Source of the DNA: SZUA-430 sp034440355
GTDB taxonomy: Bacteria > Pseudomonadota > Alphaproteobacteria > Micropepsales > Micropepsaceae
Assembly: GCA_034440355.1 (NCBI GenBank)
Contig: JAWXBY010000039.1
Location: 1 to 64,000, forward strand
Direction of reading: 5' to 3'
DNA: 64,000 nucleotides
Shown here: one piece after another, positions 53,984-63,308 of the stretch
Numbering within the stretch: position 1 is the stretch's first letter
How the letters are laid out: each line of letters begins with the position of its first letter
The notes under the pieces: model-generated
What the model saw: the letters and a program-made list of their open reading frames with translations, nothing else
The model's database searches: none
Told to the model about the DNA's origin: nothing
Position numbers and translations under genes: made by a program

Positions 53984-54349
53984 ATGACTGACCTCCTCGT
54001 CGAATACCTCCCGATCATCATCTTTCTGGGAATCTCAGGCGTTCTGGCGCTGGTGCTGATGGTCCTGCCCATGATCATCGCCCCCTCGAACCCCGATCCG
54101 GAGAAGACGTCGGCCTACGAATGCGGCTTCAACGCCTTCGACGATGCCCGCATGAAGTTCGACGTGCGCTTCTACCTGGTCGCCATCCTTTTCATCATCT
54201 TCGACCTTGAGGTGACGTTCCTGTTCCCCTGGGCGATCACGCTCGGCCAGATCGGCCTCTTCGGCTTCTGGTCGATGATCAGCTTCCTCGGCATCCTGAC
54301 CGTCGGCTTCATCTACGAATGGAAGAAGGGGGCCCTCGAATGGGAGTAG
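53984..54349 (+). CDS. nuoA: NADH-quinone oxidoreductase subunit A
   Basis: Small membrane subunit of complex I, at the join with the hydrophilic arm. ATG 53984 gives 121 residues with three transmembrane segments and the conserved loop KTSAYECGFNAFDDARMKFD (Cys in the quinone-site loop). Overlaps nuoB by ten bases. First gene of the nuo operon. Confidence 0.97.
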   Translation: MTDLLVEYLPIIIFLGISGVLALVLMVLPMIIAPSNPDPEKTSAYECGFNAFDDARMKFDVRFYLVAILFIIFDLEVTFLFPWAITLGQIGLFGFWSMISFLGILTVGFIYEWKKGALEWE

Positions 54350-54903
54350 GCCCCACATCGCCCGTCGCCCGTGCCGGCATCGAAGGCGTCGCGCGCAACG
54401 TCGACCCCGGCGATCCGTTCTTCCTGAAGGCCCGCGAGGAACTTGACGACAAGGGCTTCCTCGTCGCTCGCGCCGACGACCTCATCACCTGGGCCCGCAC
54501 CGGCTCGCTCATGTGGATGACGTTCGGCCTGGCGTGCTGCGCCGTCGAGATGATGCAGGCCTCGATGCCGCGCTACGACCTCGAACGCTTCGGCTTTGCC
54601 CCACGTGCAAGCCCGCGCCAGTCCGACGTGATGATCGTCGCCGGCACGCTCACCAACAAAATGGCCCCCGCGCTCCGCAAGGTCTACGACCAGATGCCGG
54701 AGCCGCGCTACGTCATCTCGATGGGCTCCTGCGCCAACGGCGGCGGCTATTACCACTATTCCTACGCGGTGGTCCGCGGGTGCGACCGCGTCGTGCCGGT
54801 CGACATCTACATCCCCGGTTGCCCGCCGACGGCTGAGGCGCTGGTCTACGGCGTGATGCTGCTGCAGAAAAAAATCCGCCGCACCGGCAACATCATTCGT
54901 TGA
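54340..54903 (+). CDS. nuoB: NADH-quinone oxidoreductase subunit B
   Basis: Carries the N2 [4Fe-4S] cluster that passes electrons to quinone. 187 residues from ATG 54340. The cluster cysteines lie in TFGLACCAVEMMQ, SMGSCANGGGYYHYSYAVV and YIPGCPPTAEAL. Overlap with nuoA implies translational coupling. Confidence 0.98.
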   Translation: MGVGPTSPVARAGIEGVARNVDPGDPFFLKAREELDDKGFLVARADDLITWARTGSLMWMTFGLACCAVEMMQASMPRYDLERFGFAPRASPRQSDVMIVAGTLTNKMAPALRKVYDQMPEPRYVISMGSCANGGGYYHYSYAVVRGCDRVVPVDIYIPGCPPTAEALVYGVMLLQKKIRRTGNIIR

Positions 54904-54908
54904 GCGCG

Positions 54909-55538
54909 ATGACCGACAATCTCACAGCCCTCAGCGAACACGTTCTCGAAAGGCGCAGCGGATTCGGCGTCACGTCGAAAATCGCCTACGACGAACTAAC
55001 CTTAAGCGCGCCGGCCGACACGGTCATCGGCCTCTTGATGTTCCTGCGCGACGACGCGATGTGCCGCTTCACGCAACTCGTCGATATCTGCGGCGCCGAC
55101 TATCCTGCCCGCGAGAAACGCTTCGACGTCGTCTATCACCTGCTCAGCCTGCACCGGAACCAACGCATCCGCGTGAAGATTCAGACGGACGAAAATACAC
55201 CGGTGCCGTCCGCATGTCCCGTTTGGCCCGCCGCCAACTGGTTCGAACGCGAAGCCTTCGACATGTACGGCATCCAATTTTCCGATCATCCGGACCTGCG
55301 CCGCATCCTCACCGACTACGGCTTCTCCGGTTACCCGCTGCGCAAGGACTTCCCGCTCACCGGCTTCGTCGAAGTGCGATACGACGACGAACAGAAGAAG
55401 GTCGTCTACGAACCGGTGAAACTGATTCAAGACTTCCGCAAGTTCGACTTCATGTCGCCGTGGGAAGGCGCGAAATACATTCTGCCCGGTGACGAAAAGG
55501 CGACGAAGGCCGCGGACGAAAAGGCGGGCAAGCCATGA
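54909..55538 (+). CDS. nuoC: NADH-quinone oxidoreductase subunit C
   Basis: 30-kDa-type subunit of the peripheral arm. ATG 54909 gives 209 residues; a TTG at 54900 overlapping the nuoB stop is an alternative. Family stretches are MCRFTQLVDICGADYPAREK, FEREAFDMYGIQFSDHPDLR and GYPLRKDFPLTGFVEVRYD. Separate from nuoD, which overlaps its stop (ATGA), unlike the fused nuoCD of enterobacteria. Confidence 0.97.
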   Translation: MTDNLTALSEHVLERRSGFGVTSKIAYDELTLSAPADTVIGLLMFLRDDAMCRFTQLVDICGADYPAREKRFDVVYHLLSLHRNQRIRVKIQTDENTPVPSACPVWPAANWFEREAFDMYGIQFSDHPDLRRILTDYGFSGYPLRKDFPLTGFVEVRYDDEQKKVVYEPVKLIQDFRKFDFMSPWEGAKYILPGDEKATKAADEKAGKP

Positions 55539-56722
55539 CCGCGGTGACCGAGCCCAAAATCCGCAACATGAATCTGAACTTCGGGCCGCAGCATCCCGCG
55601 GCCCACGGTGTGTTGCGCCTCGTCCTCGAACTCGACGGCGAAATCGTCGAACGCGTCGATCCGCACATCGGCCTGCTTCACCGCGGCACCGAAAAACTGA
55701 TCGAGAACAAAACCTATCTGCAGGCCGTGCCCTATTTCGATCGCCTCGACTACGTCGCGCCGATGAATCAGGAGCACGCCTTCGCGCTCGCCGTCGAAAA
55801 GCTCTGCGGCATCACGGTGCCGCCGCGCGCGCAATACATCCGCGTCATCTACAGCGAAATCGGCCGCATCCTCTCGCATCTGCTGAACACGACGACGCAG
55901 GCGCTCGACGTCGGCGCGCTCACACCGCCGCTCTGGGGCTTCGAAGAGCGCGAGAAGCTGATGGTCTTCTACGAGCGCGCCTCGGGCAGCCGCATGCACG
56001 CAGCCTACGTCCGTCCCGGCGGCGTCCATCAGGACTGCCCGCAAGCGCTGCTCGACGACATCTACAAATGGTGCGAGCAATTCCCCCGCGCCGTCGACGA
56101 CATCGAAAGCCTGATCACCGAAAACCGCATCTTCAAGCAGCGCAACGTCGACATCGGCGTCGTCTCCGCCGCCGATGCGTTGGCGCTTGGCTTCTCCGGC
56201 GTCATGGTGCGCGGTTCAGGCATGGCGTGGGACCTGCGCCGTTCGCAGCCCTACGAATGCTACTCCGACCTCGACTTCAACATCCCCGTTGGCAAGAACG
56301 GCGACTGCTGGGACCGCTATTTGATCCGCATCGAAGAGATGCGCGAATCGACCAAGATCATGAAGCAGTGCCTGGAAAAGATGCCGAAGGGCCCGGTCCA
56401 CGAAGGCTCGGGCAAAGTCATTCCGCCCAAGCGCGCCGACATGAAGCACTCAATGGAAGCGCTCATCCATCACTTCAAGCTCTACACCGAGGGCTATCAT
56501 GTCCCCGAAGGCGAAGTGTACGCCTGCGTCGAAGCGCCGAAGGGCGAGTTCGGCGTCTACTTGGTGAGCGACGGCTCCAACAAACCCTATCGCTGCAAGA
56601 TCCGCGCGCCGGGCTTCCCGCATCTGCAGGCGATGGACTTCCTCTGCAAGGGCCACATGATCGCCGACGTCTCCGCCATCCTAGGCTCCCTCGACATCGT
56701 CTTCGGGGAGATCGACCGTTGA
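55535..56722 (+). CDS. nuoD: NADH-quinone oxidoreductase subunit D
   Basis: 49-kDa-type subunit forming the quinone cavity with NuoB. 395 residues, with LNFGPQHPAAHGVLRLVLEL, the His loop, HIGLLHRGTEKLIE, YVAPMNQEHAFALAVEKLCG and the end LGSLDIVFGEIDR. Overlaps nuoC by four bases and nuoE by four (TTGA). Confidence 0.98.
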   Translation: MTAVTEPKIRNMNLNFGPQHPAAHGVLRLVLELDGEIVERVDPHIGLLHRGTEKLIENKTYLQAVPYFDRLDYVAPMNQEHAFALAVEKLCGITVPPRAQYIRVIYSEIGRILSHLLNTTTQALDVGALTPPLWGFEEREKLMVFYERASGSRMHAAYVRPGGVHQDCPQALLDDIYKWCEQFPRAVDDIESLITENRIFKQRNVDIGVVSAADALALGFSGVMVRGSGMAWDLRRSQPYECYSDLDFNIPVGKNGDCWDRYLIRIEEMRESTKIMKQCLEKMPKGPVHEGSGKVIPPKRADMKHSMEALIHHFKLYTEGYHVPEGEVYACVEAPKGEFGVYLVSDGSNKPYRCKIRAPGFPHLQAMDFLCKGHMIADVSAILGSLDIVFGEIDR

Positions 56723-57339
56723 GCCTCCGCCGCCTCGCTCCCGACCAGCCGAAGTCGTTCGCCTTTACGCCGGAAAACCAGGTGTGGGCGCAGAAGCAGA
56801 TCAAGAAATATCCGGACGGCCGCCAAGCCTCCGCGATCGTGCCGATCCTCTGGCGCGCGCAGGAACAGAACGGCGGCCACGTCACCGAACCGATGATGCG
56901 GGTCATCGGTGAGATGCTGGGCCTGTCGCCCATCCGCGTGCTCGAGATCGCGACGTTCTACACGATGTTCAACTTGAAGCCGGTCGGTGAGCACCTGCTG
57001 CAAGTCTGCACGACGACGCCGTGCTGGCTGCGCGGCTCCGACGCGGTGGTCGCCGCCTGCAAGAAACACATCCACCCGCACGCCGAGACCGTCTCCGCCG
57101 ACGGCAAGCTGTCGTGGATGGAAGTCGAATGCCTGGGCGCCTGCGTGAACGCACCCGTCGTCCAACTGCGCGACGACTTCTACGAGGACCTCGACGGCCC
57201 GCGCACGGAACAGCTGATCAACGATCTGCGCACCGGCCGCCCGACGAAGCCCGGCTCCGCCATCGGCCGCCAGACCTCGGCCCCCGACGGCGGACCGCTG
57301 ACGCTGACCGATCCCTCGCTCTACACGAAGGGTGGCTGA
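56719..57339 (+). CDS. nuoE: NADH-quinone oxidoreductase subunit E
   Basis: 24-kDa-type subunit with the N1a [2Fe-2S] cluster. The start is a TTG at 56719 overlapping the nuoD stop, giving (M)SLRRLAPDQPKSFAFTPE and 206 residues. The cluster ligands are in LLQVCTTTPCWLRG and VECLGACVNAP. A C-terminal tail of about 35 residues (TGRPTKPGSAIGRQTSAPDG) is typical of alphaproteobacteria. Stop overlaps nuoF ATG by one base. Confidence 0.96.
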   Translation: MSLRRLAPDQPKSFAFTPENQVWAQKQIKKYPDGRQASAIVPILWRAQEQNGGHVTEPMMRVIGEMLGLSPIRVLEIATFYTMFNLKPVGEHLLQVCTTTPCWLRGSDAVVAACKKHIHPHAETVSADGKLSWMEVECLGACVNAPVVQLRDDFYEDLDGPRTEQLINDLRTGRPTKPGSAIGRQTSAPDGGPLTLTDPSLYTKGG

Positions 57340-58634
57340 TGCTATCCGACCAAGACCGCATCTTCACGAACCTCTACGGCGTCCACGACTGGCGCCTCGC
57401 CGGCGCGCGCAAGCGCGGCAACTGGGACAACACGAAAGCGCTGATCGAAAAGGGCCGCGACTGGATCATCGACGAGATGAAAAAGTCCGGCCTGCGCGGT
57501 CGCGGCGGCGCAGGCTTCCCGACCGGCCTCAAGTGGTCGTTCATGCCGAAGCAGTCCGACGGCCGTCCGTCGTATCTCGTCGTCAACGCCGACGAGTCAG
57601 AACCCGGCACGTGCAAAGACCGCGACATCATGCGGCACGATCCGCACACGCTGCTCGAAGGCTGCCTGATCGCCAGCTTCGCGATGAACGCGCACGCTTG
57701 CTACATCTACGTGCGCGGCGAATTCCGCCACGAGTACAAGCGCCTCGATGCCGCGATTCAGGAATGCTACGACGCCGGCCTCTTCGGCAAGAACGCGGCA
57801 GGCTCGGGTTGGGACTTCGACTGCTACGTCCATCACGGCGCCGGCGCCTATATCTGCGGTGAAGAAACAGCGCTCCTCGAAAGCCTCGAAGGCAAGAAGG
57901 GCATGCCGCGCCTGAAGCCGCCGTTCCCCGCAAACGTCGGACTCTACGGTTGCCCAACGACGGTGAACAACGTCGAGTCGATCGCCGTCGCGCCGACGAT
58001 CCTGCGCCGCGGCGCGGCATGGTTCTCCGCCCTCGGCCGCCCGAACAACACCGGCACAAAACTCTTCTGCATCTCCGGCCACGTGAACAAGCCCTGCAAC
58101 GTCGAAGAAGAAATGGGCATCCCGCTGCGCGAGCTTCTCGAGAAGCACGCCGGCGGCGTGCGCGGCGGCTGGGACAATCTACTCGCCGTCATCCCCGGCG
58201 GCTCGTCCGTACCGCTGATGCCGAAGGCGACCTGCGACACGATCCTGATGGACTTCGACTCCTTACGCGACGTGAAGTCGGGCCTCGGCACCGCGGCCGT
58301 CATCGTCATGGACCGCTCGACCGACGTCGTGAAAGCGATCGCCCGCCTCGCGCGCTTCTACAAGCACGAATCCTGCGGCCAGTGTACGCCGTGTCGCGAA
58401 GGCACCGGCTGGATGTGGCGCGTGATGGAACGCCTCGTCACCGGCGATGCGGAGCCGAAGGAAATCGACCTCCTGCTCGAAGTCACCTACCAAGTCGAAG
58501 GCCACACGATCTGCGCACTGGGCGACGCCGCCGCGTGGCCGATCCAAGGCCTTATCCGCCACTTCCGCAGCGAAATCGAACGCCGCATCAACGCCAAACG
58601 CGCCGGGAAACCGGCGCCGATCGCGGCGGAGTAG
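57339..58634 (+). CDS. nuoF: NADH-quinone oxidoreductase subunit F
   Basis: 51-kDa-type subunit that binds NADH and FMN and holds the N3 cluster. 431 residues; RGRGGAGFPTGLKWSFMPK is the NADH site, VVNADESEPGTCKDRDIM the FMN site and ESCGQCTPCREGTGWMW the [4Fe-4S] ligands. Starts on the last base of the nuoE stop. Confidence 0.98.
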   Translation: MLSDQDRIFTNLYGVHDWRLAGARKRGNWDNTKALIEKGRDWIIDEMKKSGLRGRGGAGFPTGLKWSFMPKQSDGRPSYLVVNADESEPGTCKDRDIMRHDPHTLLEGCLIASFAMNAHACYIYVRGEFRHEYKRLDAAIQECYDAGLFGKNAAGSGWDFDCYVHHGAGAYICGEETALLESLEGKKGMPRLKPPFPANVGLYGCPTTVNNVESIAVAPTILRRGAAWFSALGRPNNTGTKLFCISGHVNKPCNVEEEMGIPLRELLEKHAGGVRGGWDNLLAVIPGGSSVPLMPKATCDTILMDFDSLRDVKSGLGTAAVIVMDRSTDVVKAIARLARFYKHESCGQCTPCREGTGWMWRVMERLVTGDAEPKEIDLLLEVTYQVEGHTICALGDAAAWPIQGLIRHFRSEIERRINAKRAGKPAPIAAE

Positions 58635-58638
58635 ACCG

Positions 58639-60753
58639 ATGACCAAACTCATCGTCGACGGTAAAGAAGTCGATGTCCCGGCCGACTACACGCTGCTGCA
58701 AGCCTGCGAAGCCGCAGGCGCCGAGATCCCGCGCTTCTGCTATCACGAGCGTCTGTCGATTGCCGGCAATTGCCGCATGTGCCTGGTCGAACTGAAGGGC
58801 TCGCCGAAACCCGTCGCTTCGTGCGCGTGGGGCGTGCGCGACTGCCGCCCCGGCCCGAACGGCGAGCCGCCGGTCGTCAACACCAAGACGCCGATGGTGA
58901 AGAAGGCGCGCGAAGGCGTGATGGAATTCCTTCTCATCAATCACCCGCTCGACTGCCCGATCTGCGACCAAGGCGGCGAGTGCGACCTGCAGGACCAGGC
59001 GATGGCGTACGGCCACGCCAAGTTCAACCGCTTCGAAGAAAATAAGCGCGCCGTCACCGACAAGAATATGGGCCCGCTCGTCAACACGATCATGACGCGC
59101 TGCATCCATTGCACGCGCTGCATTCGCTTTGCGGCGGAAGTCGCCGGCGTCGACGACATCGGCGCGACCGGCCGCGGCGAAGACATGGAAATCACGACGT
59201 ATCTCGAACACGCCGTGTCGTCGGAAATGTCGGGCAACGTCATCGACCTCTGCCCCGTCGGCGCACTGACGTCGAAGCCGTACAAGTTCAACGCCCGCCC
59301 GTGGGAGCTGACCAAAACCGAATCCGTCGACGTGATGGATGCAGTGGGCTCGGCGATCCGCGTCGACTCGCGTGGGTCCGAAGTGATGCGCTTCCTCCCG
59401 CGCGTGAACGAAGAGATCAACGAAGAATGGATCTCCGACAAAACGCGCTTCGTCTGGGACGGTCTGCGCCGCCAGCGCCTCGACACGCCCTACATCCGCA
59501 AGAACGGCAAACTCCAACCCGCCTCATGGGCTGAAGCCTTCGCCGCCATCGCCGACCGCGTGCGCGCGACGAAGCCCGAACGCATGGCCGCCATCGCCGG
59601 CGACCTCGTCGGCGTCGAACCGGTCAAGGCACTCAAAGATCTGATGATCGCGCTCGGCGCGGCCAGCATGGACTGCCGCCAAGACGGCGCGAAGATCGGC
59701 CACGGCTCGCGCCAAGGCTATCTCTTCAACACCACGATCGCGGGCATCGAACACGCCGACGCGCTGCTCCTCATCGGCACCAACCCGCGTTGGGAAGCAC
59801 CGATTGTCAACGCGCGCATCCGCAAAACCTGGCTGCGCGGCGACCTGAAGATCATGCGCATCGGCGCGCGTGCCGACCTCACGTACCAAGTCCAAGACCT
59901 CGACAACAACCCGGCCGACCTCACCGACATGGCCGCCGGCAAGCACAGCGCCTTCGATGCGCTGAAGAACGCGAAGCACCCGATGCTGATCGTCGGACAA
60001 GGCGCGCTCGCGCGCGCCGACGGTGCGGCGATCCTGGCGGCCGCCGCACAGATCGCGCGCAACTCCGGCATGATCGGACCGGCCGGCGAGGGCGGCTGGA
60101 ACGGCTTCAACGTCCTGCACACGGCGGCCGGCCGCGTCGGCGCACTCGACATCGGCTTCCTGCCGCAAAAAGGCGGACGCGACACGGTCGCGATCCTCGA
60201 CGCCGCCACGCGCGGCGACATCGACTTCGTCTACCTGCTGGGCGCCGACGAACTCGACACCAAGAAACTCGGCAAGGCCTTCGTCGTCTACCAAGGCACC
60301 CACGGCGACGCCGGCGCACACCGCGCCGACGTGATCCTGCCCGGCGCCGCCTACACCGAACAGAACGCGACCTATGTGAACACCGAAGGCCGCGTCCAAC
60401 AGGCCAAGCGCGCCACGTTCCCGCCCGGCGACGCCCGCGAAGACTGGACCATCCTGCGCGCACTCTCCGACGTGCTGGGCAAGCGCCTGCCATACGACGA
60501 CATGGCGACGCTCCGCAAAGCGATGCTCGCCGACGCGCCGCATCTCGCGAACCTCGACACCGCACCGGCAAACCCCGGCGCCGACCCCGCCATCTGGACC
60601 AACATCGGCGCGAGCGGCACGATCGCGAAAACCGCGTTCGAACCCGCGATCAAAGACTTCTACCTGACGAACCCGATCGCCCGCGCCAGCCACGTCATGG
60701 CCGAGTGCAGCAGCCTGTTCGTCAAACCCCGCATCAGCCAGGCGGCGGAGTAG
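58639..60753 (+). CDS. nuoG: NADH-quinone oxidoreductase subunit G
   Basis: 75-kDa-type subunit of the peripheral arm; 704 residues. Ferredoxin-like [2Fe-2S] domain: PRFCYHERLSIAGNCRMCLV; then the His-Cys3 cluster DCPICDQGGECDLQDQAM and the next cluster MTRCIHCTRCIRFAAEVAGV; then a molybdopterin-oxidoreductase-like domain without cofactor, ending VMAECSSLFVKP. Four bases after nuoF. Confidence 0.97.
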   Translation: MTKLIVDGKEVDVPADYTLLQACEAAGAEIPRFCYHERLSIAGNCRMCLVELKGSPKPVASCAWGVRDCRPGPNGEPPVVNTKTPMVKKAREGVMEFLLINHPLDCPICDQGGECDLQDQAMAYGHAKFNRFEENKRAVTDKNMGPLVNTIMTRCIHCTRCIRFAAEVAGVDDIGATGRGEDMEITTYLEHAVSSEMSGNVIDLCPVGALTSKPYKFNARPWELTKTESVDVMDAVGSAIRVDSRGSEVMRFLPRVNEEINEEWISDKTRFVWDGLRRQRLDTPYIRKNGKLQPASWAEAFAAIADRVRATKPERMAAIAGDLVGVEPVKALKDLMIALGAASMDCRQDGAKIGHGSRQGYLFNTTIAGIEHADALLLIGTNPRWEAPIVNARIRKTWLRGDLKIMRIGARADLTYQVQDLDNNPADLTDMAAGKHSAFDALKNAKHPMLIVGQGALARADGAAILAAAAQIARNSGMIGPAGEGGWNGFNVLHTAAGRVGALDIGFLPQKGGRDTVAILDAATRGDIDFVYLLGADELDTKKLGKAFVVYQGTHGDAGAHRADVILPGAAYTEQNATYVNTEGRVQQAKRATFPPGDAREDWTILRALSDVLGKRLPYDDMATLRKAMLADAPHLANLDTAPANPGADPAIWTNIGASGTIAKTAFEPAIKDFYLTNPIARASHVMAECSSLFVKPRISQAAE

Positions 60754-60757
60754 GGCA

Positions 60758-61819
60758 ATGGACCTGACCGCAATGAACGAATGGCTGATGGACACCTACT
60801 GGGCGAACGCCTGGTGGCTCGACCCCGTCGGCATGATCGCGATGATGCTGCTCTTCATCGTGCTCCTGCTGGTGATGATCGCCTTCATCCTCCTCTTCGA
60901 CCGCAAGGTCTGGGCGGCGGTGCAGCTCAGGCGCGGTCCCAACGTCGTGGGCCCCTACGGTCTGTTGCAATCCTTCGCCGACCTCTTCAAATTCGTCTTC
61001 AAGGAGGTCGTCATCCCGGCCGGCGCCAACAAAGGCGTCTTCCTCCTCGCGCCGCTCGTGACCACGACGCTGGCGCTCGGCGCTTGGGTCGTCGTGCCCG
61101 TCGCGGACCGCTGGGTCTTCTCCGACATCAACGTCGGTATCCTCTACATTTTCGCGATTTCCTCGCTCGGCGTGTACGGCATCATCATGGGCGGCTGGGC
61201 GTCGAACTCGAAGTATCCGTTCCTCGGAGCGTTGCGATCCGCAGCCCAGATGGTCTCCTACGAAGTCTCGATCGGCTTCGTCATCATCACGGTGCTTCTG
61301 ACGGCGGGCTCGCTAAACCTCTCCGCCATCGTCAATGCCCAGGCCGGCGGTATCCATCACTGGTACCTGTTCAGCCCGCTGCTGCCGATGGCCGTCGTCT
61401 TCTTCATCTCGGCGCTGGCCGAAACGAACCGTCCGCCCTTCGACCTGCCCGAAGCCGAATCCGAACTCGTCGCCGGCTTCATGGTCGAATACTCGTCGAC
61501 CCCGTACCTGCTCTTCATGCTGTCGGAGTACGTATCGATCGTCCTCATGTGCGCCATGATGACGATACTGTTCCTCGGCGGCTGGCACCCTCCACTGGAC
61601 GTCATGCCCTTCACCTGGGTGCCCGGCATCCTGTGGTTCATCCTCAAGGTATGGATCATCTTCTTCCTCTTCGCGATGGTGAAGGCGATCGTCCCGCGCT
61701 ACCGCTACGATCAGCTGATGCGCATCGGCTGGAAGTTCTTTCTGCCCATCTCGCTCTTCTGGGTGGTGTTCACCGCCGGCTATCTGCTCGCCTTCGACAT
61801 GCTTCCGGGAGGCAAATAG
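60758..61819 (+). CDS. nuoH: NADH-quinone oxidoreductase subunit H
   Basis: Membrane subunit lining the quinone tunnel; 353 residues with about eight transmembrane segments. Conserved loops: RRGPNVVGPYGLLQSFADLF, AQMVSYEVSIGF, LAETNRPPFDLPEAESELVA (Glu-rich loop) and PRYRYDQLMRIGWKFFLP. Stop is followed directly by nuoI. Confidence 0.98.
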   Translation: MDLTAMNEWLMDTYWANAWWLDPVGMIAMMLLFIVLLLVMIAFILLFDRKVWAAVQLRRGPNVVGPYGLLQSFADLFKFVFKEVVIPAGANKGVFLLAPLVTTTLALGAWVVVPVADRWVFSDINVGILYIFAISSLGVYGIIMGGWASNSKYPFLGALRSAAQMVSYEVSIGFVIITVLLTAGSLNLSAIVNAQAGGIHHWYLFSPLLPMAVVFFISALAETNRPPFDLPEAESELVAGFMVEYSSTPYLLFMLSEYVSIVLMCAMMTILFLGGWHPPLDVMPFTWVPGILWFILKVWIIFFLFAMVKAIVPRYRYDQLMRIGWKFFLPISLFWVVFTAGYLLAFDMLPGGK

Positions 61820-62299
61820 ATGCCCCAGTGGTTCCGCACCCTCTTCATGGTCGACTTCCTGTCCGGCTTCGTCCTGGGTATGCGCTACCTGTTCAAGCCG
61901 AAGACGACGCTGAACTACCCGTTCGAGAAGGGCCCGCTGTCCCCGCGCTTCCGCGGCGAACACGCGCTGCGCCGCTATGCGAACGGCGAGGAACGCTGCA
62001 TCGCCTGCAAACTGTGCGAGGCGATCTGTCCCGCGCAGGCCATCACCATCGAGGCCGAACCGCGCGACGACGGTTCGCGCCGCACGACCCGCTACGACAT
62101 CGACATGGTCAAGTGCATCTACTGCGGTTTCTGCCAAGAAGCCTGCCCGGTGGACGCCATCGTCGAAGGCCCGAATTTCGAGTTCGCCACCGAAACCCGT
62201 GAAGAGCTGCTCTACGACAAGGCAAAGCTGCTCGCCAACGGCGACCGTTGGGAACGCGAGATCGCCAAGAACCTGGAGTTGGATGCCCCCTATCGCTAA
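61820..62299 (+). CDS. nuoI: NADH-quinone oxidoreductase subunit I
   Basis: TYKY-type subunit with clusters N6a and N6b; 159 residues. The two ferredoxin motifs are CIACKLCEAICPAQAITIEA and CIYCGFCQEACPVDAIVEG. The ending AKNLELDAPYR is the family C-terminus. No gap after nuoH. Confidence 0.98.
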   Translation: MPQWFRTLFMVDFLSGFVLGMRYLFKPKTTLNYPFEKGPLSPRFRGEHALRRYANGEERCIACKLCEAICPAQAITIEAEPRDDGSRRTTRYDIDMVKCIYCGFCQEACPVDAIVEGPNFEFATETREELLYDKAKLLANGDRWEREIAKNLELDAPYR

Positions 62300-62379
62300 A
62301 AGGGGCCGCCTTTTTGAGTAACGTCCTTTGGCCGTCTGAGTCTGCCGGCCTTACCGCAGAAGTTTGAGGGATTTTGACC

Positions 62380-62988
62380 GTGCTGCTGGCGACGCTCGCC
62401 TTCTACCTGTTCTCGACCGTGCTCATCGTCGCGGCGCTGATGGTCGTGAGCGCGCGCAACCCCGTGCATTCGGTCCTGTTCCTGATCCTGGCCTTTTTCA
62501 ACGCCGCCGCACTCTTCGTGCTGCTTGGCGCAGAATTCCTGGCGATGGTCCTCATCATCGTCTACGTCGGTGCCGTCGCGGTGTTGTTCTTGTTCGTCGT
62601 GATGATGCTCGACATCGACTTCGTCGAGCTGCGCCAAGGTTTCTTGAACTACGTGCCCTACGGCCTAGTCGTGGGCGGCGTCCTCCTCGCCGAACTCGCG
62701 ATCGTGGGCTTCGGCTGGGTCATCTCGCCGGAAGCCGGCGCGGTCGCCGCCAACCCGATTTCATCCGACACGACGAACACCGAGGCGCTGGGCCTCGTGC
62801 TCTACACAAAATACGTCCACGTCTTCCAAGGCGCGGGCATGGTCCTTCTGGTCGCGATGATCGGCGCCATTGTCCTCACGCACCGCTACCGCGAAGGCGT
62901 GAAGCGCCAGAGCGCCCATCAACAAGTCGGCCGCCGCCGCGAAGACGCCGTCGAACTGCGCAAAGTCCGTCCGGGAGAGGGGCTCTAA
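62380..62988 (+). CDS. nuoJ: NADH-quinone oxidoreductase subunit J
   Basis: Hydrophobic subunit with five transmembrane segments, 202 residues from GTG 62380, chosen because GAGGG lies nine bases ahead; a TTG at 62374 would add two residues. Typical stretches: NPVHSVLFLILAFFNAAALF, VYVGAVAVLFLFVVMMLDID and MVLLVAMIGAIVLTHRYREG. An 80-base gap after nuoI holds no gene. Confidence 0.95.
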   Translation: MLLATLAFYLFSTVLIVAALMVVSARNPVHSVLFLILAFFNAAALFVLLGAEFLAMVLIIVYVGAVAVLFLFVVMMLDIDFVELRQGFLNYVPYGLVVGGVLLAELAIVGFGWVISPEAGAVAANPISSDTTNTEALGLVLYTKYVHVFQGAGMVLLVAMIGAIVLTHRYREGVKRQSAHQQVGRRREDAVELRKVRPGEGL

Positions 62989-62990
62989 CC

Positions 62991-63302
62991 ATGGCTGAGA
63001 TCGGCTTGAGCCACTACCTGATCCTGGCTGCCGGCCTGTTCACAATCGGCATCTTCGGCATCTTCCTGAACCGCAAGAACGTCATCATCATCCTGATGTC
63101 GGTCGAACTCATCCTGCTCGCGGTCAACATCAACCTGGTCGCGTTCTCGTCCTTCCTGGGCGACCTGACGGGTCAGGTCTTTGCACTCCTCGTCCTCACC
63201 GTCGCGGCCGCGGAAGCCGCCATCGGCCTTGCCATCCTCGTCGTCTACTTCCGCAACCGCGGCTCGATCGCGGTCGAAGACGTCAACACGATGAGGGGCT
63301 GA
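62991..63302 (+). CDS. nuoK: NADH-quinone oxidoreductase subunit K
   Basis: Three-helix membrane subunit involved in proton transfer; 103 residues. Conserved GLFTIGIFGIFLNRKNVIII and LMSVELILLAVNINLVAFSS carry the glutamates, followed by VAAAEAAIGLAILVVYFRNR. ATG 62991 lies two bases after the nuoJ stop. Confidence 0.98.
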   Translation: MAEIGLSHYLILAAGLFTIGIFGIFLNRKNVIIILMSVELILLAVNINLVAFSSFLGDLTGQVFALLVLTVAAAEAAIGLAILVVYFRNRGSIAVEDVNTMRG

Positions 63303-63308
63303 GGCACC

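Noticed and set aside
59524..60795. 423-codon - strand frame across nuoG
   Set aside because: Antisense to nuoG, which is complete and conserved.
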